Shown here: in pieces, positions 1-8,758 of the stretch
How the letters are laid out: each line of letters starts with the position of its first letter
Position numbering within the stretch: the first letter of the stretch is position 1
Origin: Mesorhizobium qingshengii
Lineage (GTDB): Bacteria; Pseudomonadota; Alphaproteobacteria; Rhizobiales; Rhizobiaceae
Length of the DNA stretch: 64,000 nt
Assembly (NCBI RefSeq): GCF_900103325.1
Contig: NZ_FMXM01000009.1
Coordinates: forward strand, 186,001 to 250,000
Direction of reading: 5' to 3'
The notes under the pieces: model-generated
Databases searched by the model: none
What the model saw: the letters and a program-made list of their open reading frames with translations, nothing else
Told to the model about the DNA's origin: nothing
Position numbers and translations under genes: made by a program

Positions 1-1
1 C

Positions 2-250
2 GCGGCTTCCGACCTGGAGGCGATGATCGGCCGCAACCAGTCGCTCAGAGGTTTCGCGCTGCTGCCGCTGTTGTCTCCCGCCGTGCTGAGGGCCAGCCTG
101 ACCGAGTTGTTCCAACTGGCGGCGAGCCGCCGGCTGCAGGTTGCGATCGGCGGCCGCTTCCCACTCGACCGGGCCAGCGAGGCACATCGGCTGCTGGACG
201 AACGCCGCTCGACGGGGAAGGTCGTGCTGGTGCCTTACTATCGTGGTTGA
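2..250 (+). CDS. Zinc-type alcohol dehydrogenase / quinone oxidoreductase, C-terminal fragment
   Basis: Only the last 82 codons are inside the window; the reading frame is open from base 2 and the gene starts upstream. The end of the protein (PLDRASEAHRLLDER then STGKVVLV) matches the C-terminus of medium-chain dehydrogenases of the quinone oxidoreductase type, where this helix and strand close the catalytic domain after the NADPH-binding fold. The substrate cannot be told because the cofactor and zinc sites lie outside. It converges with the GltI-like gene at 407. Confidence 0.75.
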   Translation, partial: AASDLEAMIGRNQSLRGFALLPLLSPAVLRASLTELFQLAASRRLQVAIGGRFPLDRASEAHRLLDERRSTGKVVLVPYYRG

Positions 251-406
251 TTGAATTGCCCGCAGCTGAATGCCCGCAGGCCGATCATGGAATTTGTCCG
301 CTTTGCACCAAGAGACCCACCGAAGTCTGGTCAGCGAAAGCTGTTCCGCGGGTCGAACTGCGTAATTCTGGGATTGGCACTCGGCAAGCCTGGCCCGCGA
401 ATGACT

Positions 407-1309
407 TCACTCCGGCACCGCCTGCAGCTGGAATCCGGCCTTCATCAGTGGGCTCAGCGGAACTCCGATAGGGTCGAACCACTTCGCATAGATCGCCTCA
501 ATCTCGCCAGAGCGGAAGACGTCGGCCAAGGCCTTGTTCACGACAAGACGGAATGCTGAATCATCGCGACGGAACATCACTCCATAGGGATCATAGGTCA
601 ATGAGCGACCCACTACCTCCAGGTCGTTCTTGATGTTTGACTTGGACAGAAGACCATAAAGGACGACGTCATCGGTAACGAAGGCGTCGATGCCGGAGGC
701 TTCCAGCGCGGCCATTCCTTCAGCATAGTCCTTTACAACGACAATACGGACATTCTTCAGCTTGCCGGCGTCAATCAGCGCGTTGACCGCACGCTCATTG
801 GTGGAGCCGCCCACAAGGCCAACGGCCTTGCCCTGGAAGTCCTCGATTTCCTTTGCCCCGACGGACTTCCTTGTCAGAACGCGGGTGCCGGTTGTAAAGT
901 AAGTTGCAGAGAAATCCACCTGTTGTTCTCTGGCTAGAGTATTCGTCGTCGAGCCACATTCCATGTCGATGCTCTTGTCCACGACCATGGGGATGCGTGT
1001 TTTCGCACTGACCAAAATGTACTTGACCTCAAGGTCGGGCTTGTTCAGCGTCTTTTTAACTTCTTCAATGATCTTTTTGCAGAGGTCGATCGCGTAGCCG
1101 ACCGGCCGCTTGCTCTCATCGTAGTATGAAAACGGGATAGAGGACTCGCGGTGACCGACGGCAATGGTACTGCTGTCATTTATTTTCTTGAGCGTCCCGT
1201 AGAGTTCCTCAGCCGAAGCCACCGCGCTCGCGCTGAGCAACGCTAATGTCGCGGTGAGGCATACGGCCGCGAGACGGCTGTTAAGTGACCCTGCGGCGTA
1301 TATTTTCAT
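407..1309 (-). CDS. Amino-acid ABC transporter periplasmic binding protein (GltI-like)
   Basis: A 300-residue solute-binding protein of family 3. Residues 1-33 form a signal peptide ending ASAVASA. The mature part carries GHRESSIPFSYYD, LNKPDLEVKYI and DMECGSTTNTL, which closely resemble the glutamate/aspartate binding protein GltI, so an acidic amino acid is the likely ligand (inferred). The frame is open upstream to 1423, but the ATG at 1309 is preferred because GAAGGGG lies 8 bases upstream and the signal peptide begins there. No permease or ATPase gene lies beside it, so it is either an orphan or works with a distant transporter. Confidence 0.85.
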   Translation of the reverse strand: MKIYAAGSLNSRLAAVCLTATLALLSASAVASAEELYGTLKKINDSSTIAVGHRESSIPFSYYDESKRPVGYAIDLCKKIIEEVKKTLNKPDLEVKYILVSAKTRIPMVVDKSIDMECGSTTNTLAREQQVDFSATYFTTGTRVLTRKSVGAKEIEDFQGKAVGLVGGSTNERAVNALIDAGKLKNVRIVVVKDYAEGMAALEASGIDAFVTDDVVLYGLLSKSNIKNDLEVVGRSLTYDPYGVMFRRDDSAFRLVVNKALADVFRSGEIEAIYAKWFDPIGVPLSPLMKAGFQLQAVPE

Positions 1310-1626
1310 GGTATTGATCCCCTTCTCATTTAGCGACCAGCGGCGACGCTGAAGAATTGCCAAGGAATTACGATCAATCAAATAGTGAGTCCCGCATCCA
1401 TCGTGCGCCTTGATCTGAATCAATGTGGCGGAGAGTGAATGTTGGATGTTTTAAATGTCTTATCTAAATTTGCGTCGTTTGAGAAAATTGATAGCGGGCT
1501 TCGCGAGCAAAGCCGTTACGAAGTGATGCGACGCGACGTCCGACGGCATTTCCAGTTTGCCAAACGCCAAATGGTCTTCCGGGTCAAAAGCTGGCATTCG
1601 AACAGGTCTGCACACAGCCCTGATTG
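1310..1626. other. Gene-poor 317-bp intergenic region
   Basis: This stretch lies upstream of the GltI-like gene and downstream of the CNNM gene. It is clearly more AT-rich than its surroundings around 1440-1500. It must hold the promoter of the binding-protein gene. I see no convincing RNA, repeat or coding sequence. Confidence 0.5.
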
Positions 1627-2937
1627 TTACCGCACCACCTCGCGGTGACCGCCGGGCAGGCGGGTGGCGATCAGCTTGTCGATGCGGCGGCCGTCGAGGT
1701 CGACCACCTCGAAGCGCCAGCCCTGCGCATCGACGCATTCGCCGGTCGCCGGCAGGTGGTGCATGTGCGACAGCACGTAGCCGGCGACGGTCTCGTAGTC
1801 GCGGTTTTCCGGCAGGTCGATGCCGAGCACGTCGGCCATCTCGTCGGCCTGCATGTAGCCGGCGAGCAGCCATGAGCCGTCCTCGCGCTTGACGGCGTTC
1901 TCCTCGTCGCCGGCATCGGTGTCCGCCCGGAAGACGCCGGTGATGGCCTCGAGAATGTCGGCGGGGGTGACGATGCCTTCGAAATGGCCGTATTCGTCAT
2001 GCACCAGCGCCATCGGCACGTCGGATTCCTTGAGCTTCTGCAGCACGTCCAGCGCGTCGGCCTGGTCGTAGACGATGGGGGCCGCGCGCACATGCTTGCG
2101 CGGGTCGAGGGCGCGGCCGGCAAGCAGCGCGGCCAGCACGTCGCGCGTCTGGACGACGCCGATCATGACATCGACGCCGCCGTCGCCGGCCGGCAGGCGC
2201 GAATGCTGGGTTTCCATCAGCAGCTTGCGGATGGTGCTATCGTCGGATTGCAAATTGATCCAGTCGACCTCGGTGCGCGGCGTCATCACCGCGCGCACGG
2301 CGCGGTCGCCAAGCCGCATGACGCCAGCGATCATGCGCCGTTCGTCGGATTCGATGGTGCCGTGGTGTTCCGCCTCGGCGACCAGCATCTTGATCTCCTC
2401 GTCGGTGACCTTCTCCTCGCTTTCACCGCGTTGGCCAAGCAGCCACAGGATAGCGCGGCCGGAGAAGTCGAGCAGGAACACCAGCGGCGCCGAAACGGTG
2501 GCGAGGATGGTCATCGCCGGGGCAGCGCGCGCGGCAACGCGCTCGGGATCGCGCAGCGCGATCTGCTTGGGCACCAGTTCGCCGACGATCAGCGAGAAAT
2601 AGGTGATGATGGCAACGACGATGCCGACGCCGATCGGATCGGCGATGGTCTCGCGGATGCCGGTCGAGGCCAGGTACTGCGCCAGCCGGTCGCCAAGCGT
2701 GGCGCCGGAAAAAGCGCCGGAGAGGACGCCGACCAGGGTGATGCCGATCTGCACCGAGGACAGGAACTTGCCGGGATTGGAGCCAAGCTCGAGGGCACGG
2801 CCGGCGCCGTTGACGCCGCGGTCGATCATCGCCTTGAGCCGGGCCGGGCGCGATGAAACGATGGCGAGTTCGGACATCGACAAAAGGCCGTTCACGCAGA
2901 TGAGGACGACCACGATAGCAATTTCAACGTATAGCAT
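1627..2937 (-). CDS. CNNM/CorC-HlyC family transporter-like membrane protein
   Basis: A 436-residue protein with the order typical of the CNNM/CorC (hemolysin-like) family: an N-terminal DUF21 membrane domain with about four helices in residues 1-170, including the conserved SELAIVSSRPARLK and GELVPKQIALR; a pair of CBS domains (about 215-340, starting VMTPRTEVDWI); and a C-terminal CorC/HlyC domain (about 350-430). Family members are linked to magnesium or cobalt efflux; the substrate here is unknown. Only a weak ribosome-binding site precedes the ATG. It ends 317 bp from the GltI-like gene and looks monocistronic. Confidence 0.9.
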   Translation of the reverse strand: MLYVEIAIVVVLICVNGLLSMSELAIVSSRPARLKAMIDRGVNGAGRALELGSNPGKFLSSVQIGITLVGVLSGAFSGATLGDRLAQYLASTGIRETIADPIGVGIVVAIITYFSLIVGELVPKQIALRDPERVAARAAPAMTILATVSAPLVFLLDFSGRAILWLLGQRGESEEKVTDEEIKMLVAEAEHHGTIESDERRMIAGVMRLGDRAVRAVMTPRTEVDWINLQSDDSTIRKLLMETQHSRLPAGDGGVDVMIGVVQTRDVLAALLAGRALDPRKHVRAAPIVYDQADALDVLQKLKESDVPMALVHDEYGHFEGIVTPADILEAITGVFRADTDAGDEENAVKREDGSWLLAGYMQADEMADVLGIDLPENRDYETVAGYVLSHMHHLPATGECVDAQGWRFEVVDLDGRRIDKLIATRLPGGHREVVR

Positions 2938-3050
2938 GAGGGCTCAATAGCATTGCGGCGCGGTCTTCGAAAATAGACGGTCGGCATTTTTCAAGATCAT
3001 GACACGGCCATTCAGGCTGCATCGCCAAATCCTGAGGTGGCCGATCGCGT

Positions 3051-3758
3051 CTACGGCAGCTGCCGCAACATCCCGACCATGGCCTTGCCATCAGTGAAAT
3101 AGGGATCGTCGCCGCCATTGCGGCCGGTGGTTGTCGCGCCGATGCCTTCCATGTCGCTGGTCGAGATCAGTTCGCCGGCGGCATCCAGGTCGTGCATCAG
3201 AAAATCGCGTTCGGCGTCGATGTCGGGGCCGATGTGATGGGTGATGGCGCCGGTGTCATGACTCAGACCAACGCCGCGATCGAAGCTGGCCGAGCCCAGC
3301 CACAGCGGCCGGCCGTCGTCGCCGGTCGCGCTGGTCTGCCAGAAGCGGACATGATGACGCCGGTCGGCACTGTCGCCGACCGGCTTTTCGAAGGCGAGAT
3401 CCTGGGCGCGGCCCTCGAACAGCAGGCGGCTGACCGGCGCGTCGGGATAGGGGCGAGAGAACAGCACGCTTTCGCCGATATCGATCGCGGTCTTCAAGGT
3501 CACGGCATCGGCGGTGTCCCAGCCGGCGACGGCAAAGGCATGGACGACCTCCTTCTGGGTGCCGACAAGGCCGACATTGATCGGGTCGCCGGGAATGCCC
3601 TGCGGCGTGTGCGTCACCATCTCGAAGCGCTGGTTGCGAAAGCCGCAATCCCGGAATGTCCAGAATTCCGGCGCGGCGAAATAGGCGAGCGCCAGATAGG
3701 CGGTGAGCAAGGCCGCCACCCAGATTGTAACGCGTCGCCGAAGGCTTCGTTGGCTCAT
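3051..3758 (-). CDS. LssY C-terminal domain protein, membrane-anchored
   Basis: A 235-residue protein with one membrane segment (about residues 10-28) followed by an exported domain. The segments DPINVGLVGTQKEVVHAF, AGWDTADAVTLKTA and ERDFLMHDL resemble the LssY C-terminal domain, found alone or fused to PAP2 phosphatases and DedA-type proteins; its biochemical role is not known. Here it is stand-alone. It is divergent from chaC with 110 bp between them. The region before the ATG shows no good Shine-Dalgarno sequence. Confidence 0.7.
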   Translation of the reverse strand: MSQRSLRRRVTIWVAALLTAYLALAYFAAPEFWTFRDCGFRNQRFEMVTHTPQGIPGDPINVGLVGTQKEVVHAFAVAGWDTADAVTLKTAIDIGESVLFSRPYPDAPVSRLLFEGRAQDLAFEKPVGDSADRRHHVRFWQTSATGDDGRPLWLGSASFDRGVGLSHDTGAITHHIGPDIDAERDFLMHDLDAAGELISTSDMEGIGATTTGRNGGDDPYFTDGKAMVGMLRQLP

Positions 3759-3868
3759 GAAGGAGGCTCGATCCGTGCGGTATCTGTTGCCTGACCGGCC
3801 TTGGAAATCAATGGCCAGGGATGTCCAGCCGGTCTATCGTCCGCCATCGTTTTTGCAGGGGGGCAGGA

Positions 3869-4579
3869 ATGAAGCGGAAGCCGACAGGCCTGAGACCGAT
3901 GGCCTTGACCGCCGACCTTGTCGCGAGGGTCGAGCGTATCGAACCGGATCCCGGTCCCGAGCCTGGGACAGCCGAACATACCGACGCGGAGTTCGACAGC
4001 CTTGTCGAGCAACTCCTGTCGGAACACCGGCCTGACGCGCTGTGGGTCTTTGCCTATGGCTCGCTGATCTGGAATCCCGAATTCGTGCCAGTCGAGCAGC
4101 GCCCGGCCACGGCGCCAGGATGGCACCGCTCATTCTGCCTGAAGCTGACACGCTGGCGCGGAACCCGCGATTTGCCGGCCCTGATGCTGGCGCTCGATCG
4201 CGGCGGCAGCTGCAACGGCATCGTTTACCGTCTGCCGGCGGAAGACCATTTTGGGCAACTCGGCCAGCTGATGCGCCGCGAGATCGATGCCAACCCGCCA
4301 ACCAACCTGCCGTGCTGGATCAAGGTCAAGACCAAGGAGGGGCCGCTACGTGCTTTGACTTTCGTCGCCGCGCCGGGCGGCAACGCCTATGCCGGACGGT
4401 TGCCGTTGGAGCAGGTTGCGGACACGCTGGCGCGAGCCGCCGGACACTGGGGCTCGTCGGCGCAGTATCTGTTCCGGACTGTCAGCAAGCTGGAGGAAAG
4501 CGGTATCCGCGACAGGAATCTCTGGCGCATCCAGGATCTGGTGGCACGGCAAATCATCGCGTCCACTGGTGACGCCTGA
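3869..4579 (+). CDS. chaC: ChaC-type gamma-glutamylcyclotransferase
   Basis: A 236-residue cytoplasmic enzyme. WVFAYGSLIWNPEF is the substrate-binding loop of the ChaC family, which cleaves glutathione to 5-oxoproline and Cys-Gly; AEDHFGQLGQLMRREI fits the region of the family's catalytic glutamate. An extension of about 60 residues precedes the core, usual in proteobacterial members. The ATG at 3869 has GGGGGGCAGGA just upstream; the open frame starting at 3821 lacks such a site. It is convergent with the extensin-like gene, 7 bp apart. Confidence 0.9.
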   Translation: MKRKPTGLRPMALTADLVARVERIEPDPGPEPGTAEHTDAEFDSLVEQLLSEHRPDALWVFAYGSLIWNPEFVPVEQRPATAPGWHRSFCLKLTRWRGTRDLPALMLALDRGGSCNGIVYRLPAEDHFGQLGQLMRREIDANPPTNLPCWIKVKTKEGPLRALTFVAAPGGNAYAGRLPLEQVADTLARAAGHWGSSAQYLFRTVSKLEESGIRDRNLWRIQDLVARQIIASTGDA

Positions 4580-4586
4580 TCTTTCC

Positions 4587-5393
4587 CTACCTGCAGGCGC
4601 GATAACCGTTCTTGCGGTTCTTGATGTCGAAATGGAAATGGTTGCGGTGGTCGTAATTGTAGCCGGGGCCGAGCACCGTGGTGAAATACTGGCAGCCGTC
4701 GGCGCGCACATTGTTGAGGAAGCCACGGGTGCGGAAGGCAAACAGGCCAGGCTTGCGCACGTCGATGTCGTCGCCATTGTTGAGCTCGATGCTCATGACG
4801 TCGAGTGCATTACCCTTGCCGTGCTCCGACAGCACGCCTTCGCCCGCGATGTTGCGGCAGGAGTAGCTGGAGCCCTGGTGGATGGTTCTGACGCCGGAGA
4901 AATAGCGCCATCGGGCGGAGGGGACGAGTTCGTTCCTGGTCCAGCCGGCGAAGGTGGCGGCCATGTCGCAGGTCAACGTCGCGGCGGGCTTCATCTGGAT
5001 GTTGCCGATGGCTGAGACCTTTACGGGAAAGTCGATGCCGCACTGGCCTTCATGGATCGGTGCCAGGTCGGTGTAGGCGACGTCGAGGCGCTTCAATTGC
5101 TGGCGGCAGTCGGCTTCGCTGGCCGGCATCTGCTCGACCGGCGACATCGGCTCATCCATGCGCGGATAGGCGGCCTGCGTCATGTAGGGATTGGAGGGAA
5201 CAAGCTTCTGCATGCCAGTGTATTGCGGCACGGCAGCGGTCTGGGAGCCGACGTCGACGGCTGGCTGCAGCGACAGCACGCTGCCGGTGTTGCAGGCCGA
5301 AACGGCCGCGAGCGCAAGGCCGGCGGCCACCATCGCCGCAGGTTTCGATTGGCGCGCGGCGGCGAAAAACGCGGCGCGAAATTTGCCGGCCAT
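4587..5393 (-). CDS. Extensin-like C-terminal domain protein (LAS-type metallopeptidase fold), putative lipoprotein
   Basis: A 268-residue exported protein. The N-terminus is basic, then hydrophobic, and ends AAVSAC, a possible lipobox at Cys34. The C-terminal 170 residues are an extensin-like C domain: SEHGKGNALD gives H-x6-D and DHRNHFHFD gives H-x-H, the two zinc-site motifs of LAS-type peptidases (D-Ala-D-Ala carboxypeptidase/VanY group). Peptidoglycan or envelope cleavage is therefore likely but inferred. The ATG at 5393 is preferred over 5489 because the extra 32 codons run through an intergenic palindromic repeat. A paralogue follows upstream at 5593. Confidence 0.8.
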   Translation of the reverse strand: MAGKFRAAFFAAARQSKPAAMVAAGLALAAVSACNTGSVLSLQPAVDVGSQTAAVPQYTGMQKLVPSNPYMTQAAYPRMDEPMSPVEQMPASEADCRQQLKRLDVAYTDLAPIHEGQCGIDFPVKVSAIGNIQMKPAATLTCDMAATFAGWTRNELVPSARWRYFSGVRTIHQGSSYSCRNIAGEGVLSEHGKGNALDVMSIELNNGDDIDVRKPGLFAFRTRGFLNNVRADGCQYFTTVLGPGYNYDHRNHFHFDIKNRKNGYRACR

Positions 5394-5412
5394 TGGCGGA
5401 ATCCTATCCCCG

Positions 5413-5492
5413 AACCTGATCCCGATCAGGTTCTGCCTTTTGCCTGACCATGGTTTTTTCGAAAACCGGTTCCCGCTTTTCGGGATCATGGT
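5413..5492. repeat. Palindromic intergenic repeat (rhizobial type)
   Basis: A hairpin at 5413-5432 (8-bp perfect stem, AACCTGAT) is followed at 5447-5492 by ACCATG...CATGGT enclosing CGAAAA...TTTTCG. The core GAAAACCGG-TTCCCGCTTTTCGGGATCATG is related to the repeat at 38777-38880 and to palindromes widespread between genes in rhizobia. It lies in the leader of the extensin-like gene. Confidence 0.7.
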
Positions 5493-5592
5493 TCAGATGT
5501 CCGGCATTTTAACGATCAAGGGTAAAGGAAAACTCAGCGTCGGCGTTCATGCCTGCGGCCGAAATGCGGCACGCGGTTTGCGCCAACAATGT

Positions 5593-6741
5593 TCACTGGC
5601 AGAACGTGCCGCCATGCCGGCGCGGCTCGAGATCGAGATGGAAGTGCAGGGAATGATCGGCGTCGGCGCCCGGCCCCAGCACGGTCTTGAAGGGGCCGCA
5701 GGCGGCCTTGCGCACGGCGTTGAGAAATTTGCCTTCCTTCTCGGGCGGCGCCGGACCGACTTCGATCTTCTTGCCATCCGAAAGCGTGAAGCTGGCAATG
5801 TCGAGCGCGTTGCCAAAAGCATGCTCCGACGGTTTTCTGGTGCCATTGCGCGGCCGGCAGACAAAGGCCGATGCCTGGCTGACCGATTTCAGGTCGGCGC
5901 CGAATTCGGCTTTCGCCGCCGGCTGGACAACATCAGCGGCAAAGTGCGCCGCCGCCTCGGCCATCGGGCAATTGAGCTCGGTGTCAGGCGCTATGGCAAT
6001 CGACTTGCCGAGTGTCTTCAGCACCAGGGGATAGGGGATCGAGCAGCCGATTTCGGGGCTGCTTTCCGCCTTGTGCTCCTCGAACTCGACGCCGAGCGTG
6101 TTCAGCCGCTCCCGGCAGGCGATTTCCTCCTGCGGCATCTTCTCAGCGGGCAGATCGGCCGATCGTGGGTCGGGGAGCATCTTCTTGTCGCCCGCGTCCG
6201 CTGGCTTTTGCGGCGGCTGCGGGGCGACGGCCGGCGGCTCAACCTCAGGCTCGGCATTGGCCGGCTTCGGCGTGGGCGTCGGTGCGATGGCTGGCGGCTC
6301 TGGCTCACCTTCGCTATCGGCCGTCGGTTCGGGAAGCGCCTGCTTTTCTTGACCGGACTTTTCTCCATTGAGCACGCCGGACGCGCCCGCGGTCTTGGGA
6401 GCGTCCGTCTTCTGCACATCCTTCGTTGATGAATCGGCCTTTGCAGCATCCGCCGGGCGCGGTTCGGGCACGGGAATATCGGCGGGCGATGCCACCGGCT
6501 CCTGTGTCTTCTGCTGTATCTGGTTCGGCGCGACCTGCCGGTTGCGCCGCGGTTTCAGAGGCCGCGCGGCCCGCGTTTTCAGCGGCTGGTCGACCCGTGG
6601 TGTCAGCGGCTGCTCCACCCGCGGTGCCAGTGGCTTGTGATGCCTGTGACGATGTCTGGCGTCGGCCGGCACAATCAGCAGAGCCGTGACGGCCATGACC
6701 AGTGCAATCCTGCATGTTCGGGAAAAGACAAGCGACGCCAT
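5593..6741 (-). CDS. Extensin-like C-terminal domain protein with long Pro-rich linker
   Basis: A paralogue of the 4587 gene, 382 residues from the ATG at 6741. A signal peptide (residues 1-29, VTALLIVPADA) leads into a low-complexity His/Arg/Pro stretch with short repeats (PLAPRVEQ, PLTPRVDQ, PLKTR), then a long acidic Pro/Ala linker to about residue 210, then the extensin-like domain with SEHAFGNALD (H-x6-D) and DHSLHFHLD (H-x-H). The linker could span periplasm or bind the cell wall. A TTG 18 bases upstream is an alternative start; neither has a strong ribosome-binding site. Confidence 0.78.
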   Translation of the reverse strand: MASLVFSRTCRIALVMAVTALLIVPADARHRHRHHKPLAPRVEQPLTPRVDQPLKTRAARPLKPRRNRQVAPNQIQQKTQEPVASPADIPVPEPRPADAAKADSSTKDVQKTDAPKTAGASGVLNGEKSGQEKQALPEPTADSEGEPEPPAIAPTPTPKPANAEPEVEPPAVAPQPPQKPADAGDKKMLPDPRSADLPAEKMPQEEIACRERLNTLGVEFEEHKAESSPEIGCSIPYPLVLKTLGKSIAIAPDTELNCPMAEAAAHFAADVVQPAAKAEFGADLKSVSQASAFVCRPRNGTRKPSEHAFGNALDIASFTLSDGKKIEVGPAPPEKEGKFLNAVRKAACGPFKTVLGPGADADHSLHFHLDLEPRRHGGTFCQ

Positions 6742-6804
6742 CGCCGTCAACGGCGCCAACGCTCGGAGGTTGCCTGCACCCCATCACGAACGGTAACCGC
6801 GCCG

Positions 6805-7230
6805 TTACGCGCCGATCGCTTCCAGCCCTTCCTCCAGCCAGTCGGCAAGCAGCGGCATGCCAAGCAGGTATTTCGCCGTGCGCCTGTTGGCGCGCTCACG
6901 CGCCGCTGCCAGGGCTTCGGTCCATTCGGAGGCGTCGTAGTCGCCCCGGCCGACCCAGGCGAGCGCGACGAGTTCGGCTGCTTCATCGACATTGAGGTCG
7001 TTGATGAGCTCGCGCAACTCTTCCTCGGTGAGGTTTTCCGAACTTTCCTCGGCAAGGCCGTCATGGTGATGGCTGGCATGCGCCTCGCCATCGAGCTCGA
7101 CCTCGTGTTCGGCGCCATCGGCGTAGTCTTCGTTGACGGCGGCGCTGAGCGCCTTGGCCTTGAGGATGAACAGGCGCACGGTGTCAGGGCCGATCGAAAG
7201 CTCCCAGTCCTTTTCAAGCCGCTGCTGCAC
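6805..7230 (-). CDS. DUF3775 domain protein
   Basis: A 141-residue soluble, acidic protein. The start WELSIGPDTVRLFILKAKAL and the end GMPLLADWLEEGLEAIG are the hallmarks of DUF3775, a family of unknown function common in alphaproteobacteria. The middle holds an acidic, His-rich loop. Translation begins at a GTG with GGAGA seven bases upstream. It stands 63 bp upstream of the start of the neighbouring extensin-like gene on the same strand and may share its transcript. Confidence 0.75.
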   Translation of the reverse strand: MQQRLEKDWELSIGPDTVRLFILKAKALSAAVNEDYADGAEHEVELDGEAHASHHHDGLAEESSENLTEEELRELINDLNVDEAAELVALAWVGRGDYDASEWTEALAAARERANRRTAKYLLGMPLLADWLEEGLEAIGA

Positions 7231-7374
7231 GGGTCTTCTCCGTCAGGTCGTTTGCCGGATGATAGCGGATTTGCAGCATCCGTCACCTCGTGTTCTCCCT
7301 TGCGTGATTTTTCCGGGATGAAACGCAATCCATCCGGCGTTATTGTTCTATTCTCACCCCTCAAGGAGGCTTCG

Positions 7375-7917
7375 ATGCATAAAAGAATGCTCATCCAGGC
7401 GGCGAGCGCGCTCGTCGCCCTGCAGTTTCTTGCTGTTCCCGTATTTGCCGCCGGCAGCGGCAGCGGCGGTGGCAGCGACCAGACCACCACCCAGTGCAAA
7501 AAGGGGGAGGTCTGGGACAAGAAGAAGCAGAAATGCGTGCCGCCCAAGGAAGGCATGCTGGACGACGACAGCATCTATGATGCCGGACATGCGCTGGCGA
7601 TGGCCGGCCGCTATGACGAGGCGATCGCCGTGCTCAGCCTCGCCGCCAACAAGCAGGATCCGCGCATCCTCAACTATCTCGGCTATTCGCACCGCCATTC
7701 CGGCCGCGTCGCCGTTGGCCTCGGCTATTACGAGGAAGCGTTGCGCATCGATCCCAACTACACGCTGGTGCGCGAATATCTCGGTGAAGCGCATCTGCAG
7801 ATCGGCGATCTCGCCGGCGCCCAGCAGCAGTTGACGGAGATCGAGAAGCGGTCCGGCAAGGGTTCGCGCGAATACGGCATGCTGGCTGAGCAGATCGACC
7901 ATTTCATGAGGGGCTGA
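7375..7917 (+). CDS. Exported TPR-repeat protein
   Basis: A 180-residue protein with a signal peptide (residues 1-24, ending PVFAA), a Gly/Ser-rich stretch, a short Cys-containing lysine-rich motif (CKKGEVWDKKKQKCVP) and two to three tetratricopeptide repeats from about residue 65 (AGHALAMAGRYDEAIAVLSLA, NYLGYSHRHSGRVAVGLGYY, EYLGEAHLQIGDLAGAQQQL). Such proteins usually act as periplasmic scaffolds; the partner is not evident. AAGGAGG directly upstream of the ATG at 7375 fixes the start; an open frame reaching back to 6637 is not real. Confidence 0.85.
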   Translation: MHKRMLIQAASALVALQFLAVPVFAAGSGSGGGSDQTTTQCKKGEVWDKKKQKCVPPKEGMLDDDSIYDAGHALAMAGRYDEAIAVLSLAANKQDPRILNYLGYSHRHSGRVAVGLGYYEEALRIDPNYTLVREYLGEAHLQIGDLAGAQQQLTEIEKRSGKGSREYGMLAEQIDHFMRG

Positions 7918-8097
7918 TTCGGCTCCCAGTGCTCCTCGATCCGGCCGCGATTGCTCGCGGCCGGATTTTCGTTGCCGGCCATCCGTGGTACGCATCCGCC
8001 GTGACGGCATTTGCGAAAGCAGCGGACGATTTTTTCAAAACTGATTTTTAGGCGTGAAAAACCCGCGAAGATTGCTATATTGTGGGAAATTGCGGTG

Positions 8098-8140
8098 AAA
8101 CGGTTCCGTTAGCCCGAGGCTGCCGGACCGTTTTCTTTTT
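8098..8140 (+). terminator. Intrinsic terminator in the greA leader
   Basis: AACGGT-(T)CCG pairs with CCGG-ACCGTT around the loop GTTAGCCCGAGG, followed by TTTTCTTTTT. It lies 60 bp before the greA ATG on the sense strand, so it either ends transcription of the TPR gene or acts as a leader terminator for greA. Confidence 0.6.
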
Positions 8141-8200
8141 GTACCCATCGACAAGGCTTTCCCCGAAACGCGGGGGTGGCGGCAGGAAAGGTCAGGCATC

Positions 8201-8674
8201 ATGAACAAGGTCCCGATGACAGGCGAGGGGTTCGCGTCATTGAAGGAAGAACTGCGTTGGCGCCAGCAGGAAGAGCGGCCGCGCATCATCGAGGCGATCT
8301 CCGAAGCGCGCTCGCATGGCGACCTGTCCGAAAATGCCGAATACCACGCCGCCAAGGAGGCGCAGAGCCTCAATGAAGGCCGCGTCAACGAGCTCGAGGA
8401 TTTCATCGCGCGGGCCGAGGTGATCGACGTCAGCAAGCTCAGCGGCGACAAGGTCAAGTTCGGTGCCACCGTGGTTCTCGTCGACGAGGACACCGAGGAA
8501 AAGAAGACCTACAGGATCGTTGGCGACCAGGAAGCAGACGTGAAGTCAGGCCGCATCTCGATCTCCTCGCCGATCGCGCGGGCGCTCATCGGCAAGGAAG
8601 TCGGCGACGCCATCGAGGTCAATGCACCCGGTGGTGCAAGGGGCTACGAGATCGTCCAGGTGCAGTTCATTTAG
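8201..8674 (+). CDS. greA: Transcription elongation factor GreA
   Basis: A 157-residue protein of the usual GreA length. It has the N-terminal coiled coil (residues 1-75, with [21 protein letters not shown] carrying the acidic tip residues D and E that promote RNA cleavage by polymerase) and the C-terminal FKBP-like domain (residues 80-157, ending [18 protein letters not shown]). GreA rescues backtracked RNA polymerase through the secondary channel. GGAAAGG precedes the ATG. The leader contains a terminator-like hairpin at 8098-8140. Confidence 0.96.
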   Translation: MNKVPMTGEGFASLKEELRWRQQEERPRIIEAISEARSHGDLSENAEYHAAKEAQSLNEGRVNELEDFIARAEVIDVSKLSGDKVKFGATVVLVDEDTEEKKTYRIVGDQEADVKSGRISISSPIARALIGKEVGDAIEVNAPGGARGYEIVQVQFI

Positions 8675-8758
8675 GGATTGCAAGGGGCAGGATTTGTTCC
8701 TGAATTGCGCCATTCCAATCCAGGGATAGCGCTTTTTCCGATTGAATTGATTGATAAA

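Noticed and set aside
1439..1648. 69-codon plus-strand ORF in the AT-rich gap
   Set aside because: No ribosome-binding site, no recognisable protein features, and it runs into the 3' end of the CNNM gene.
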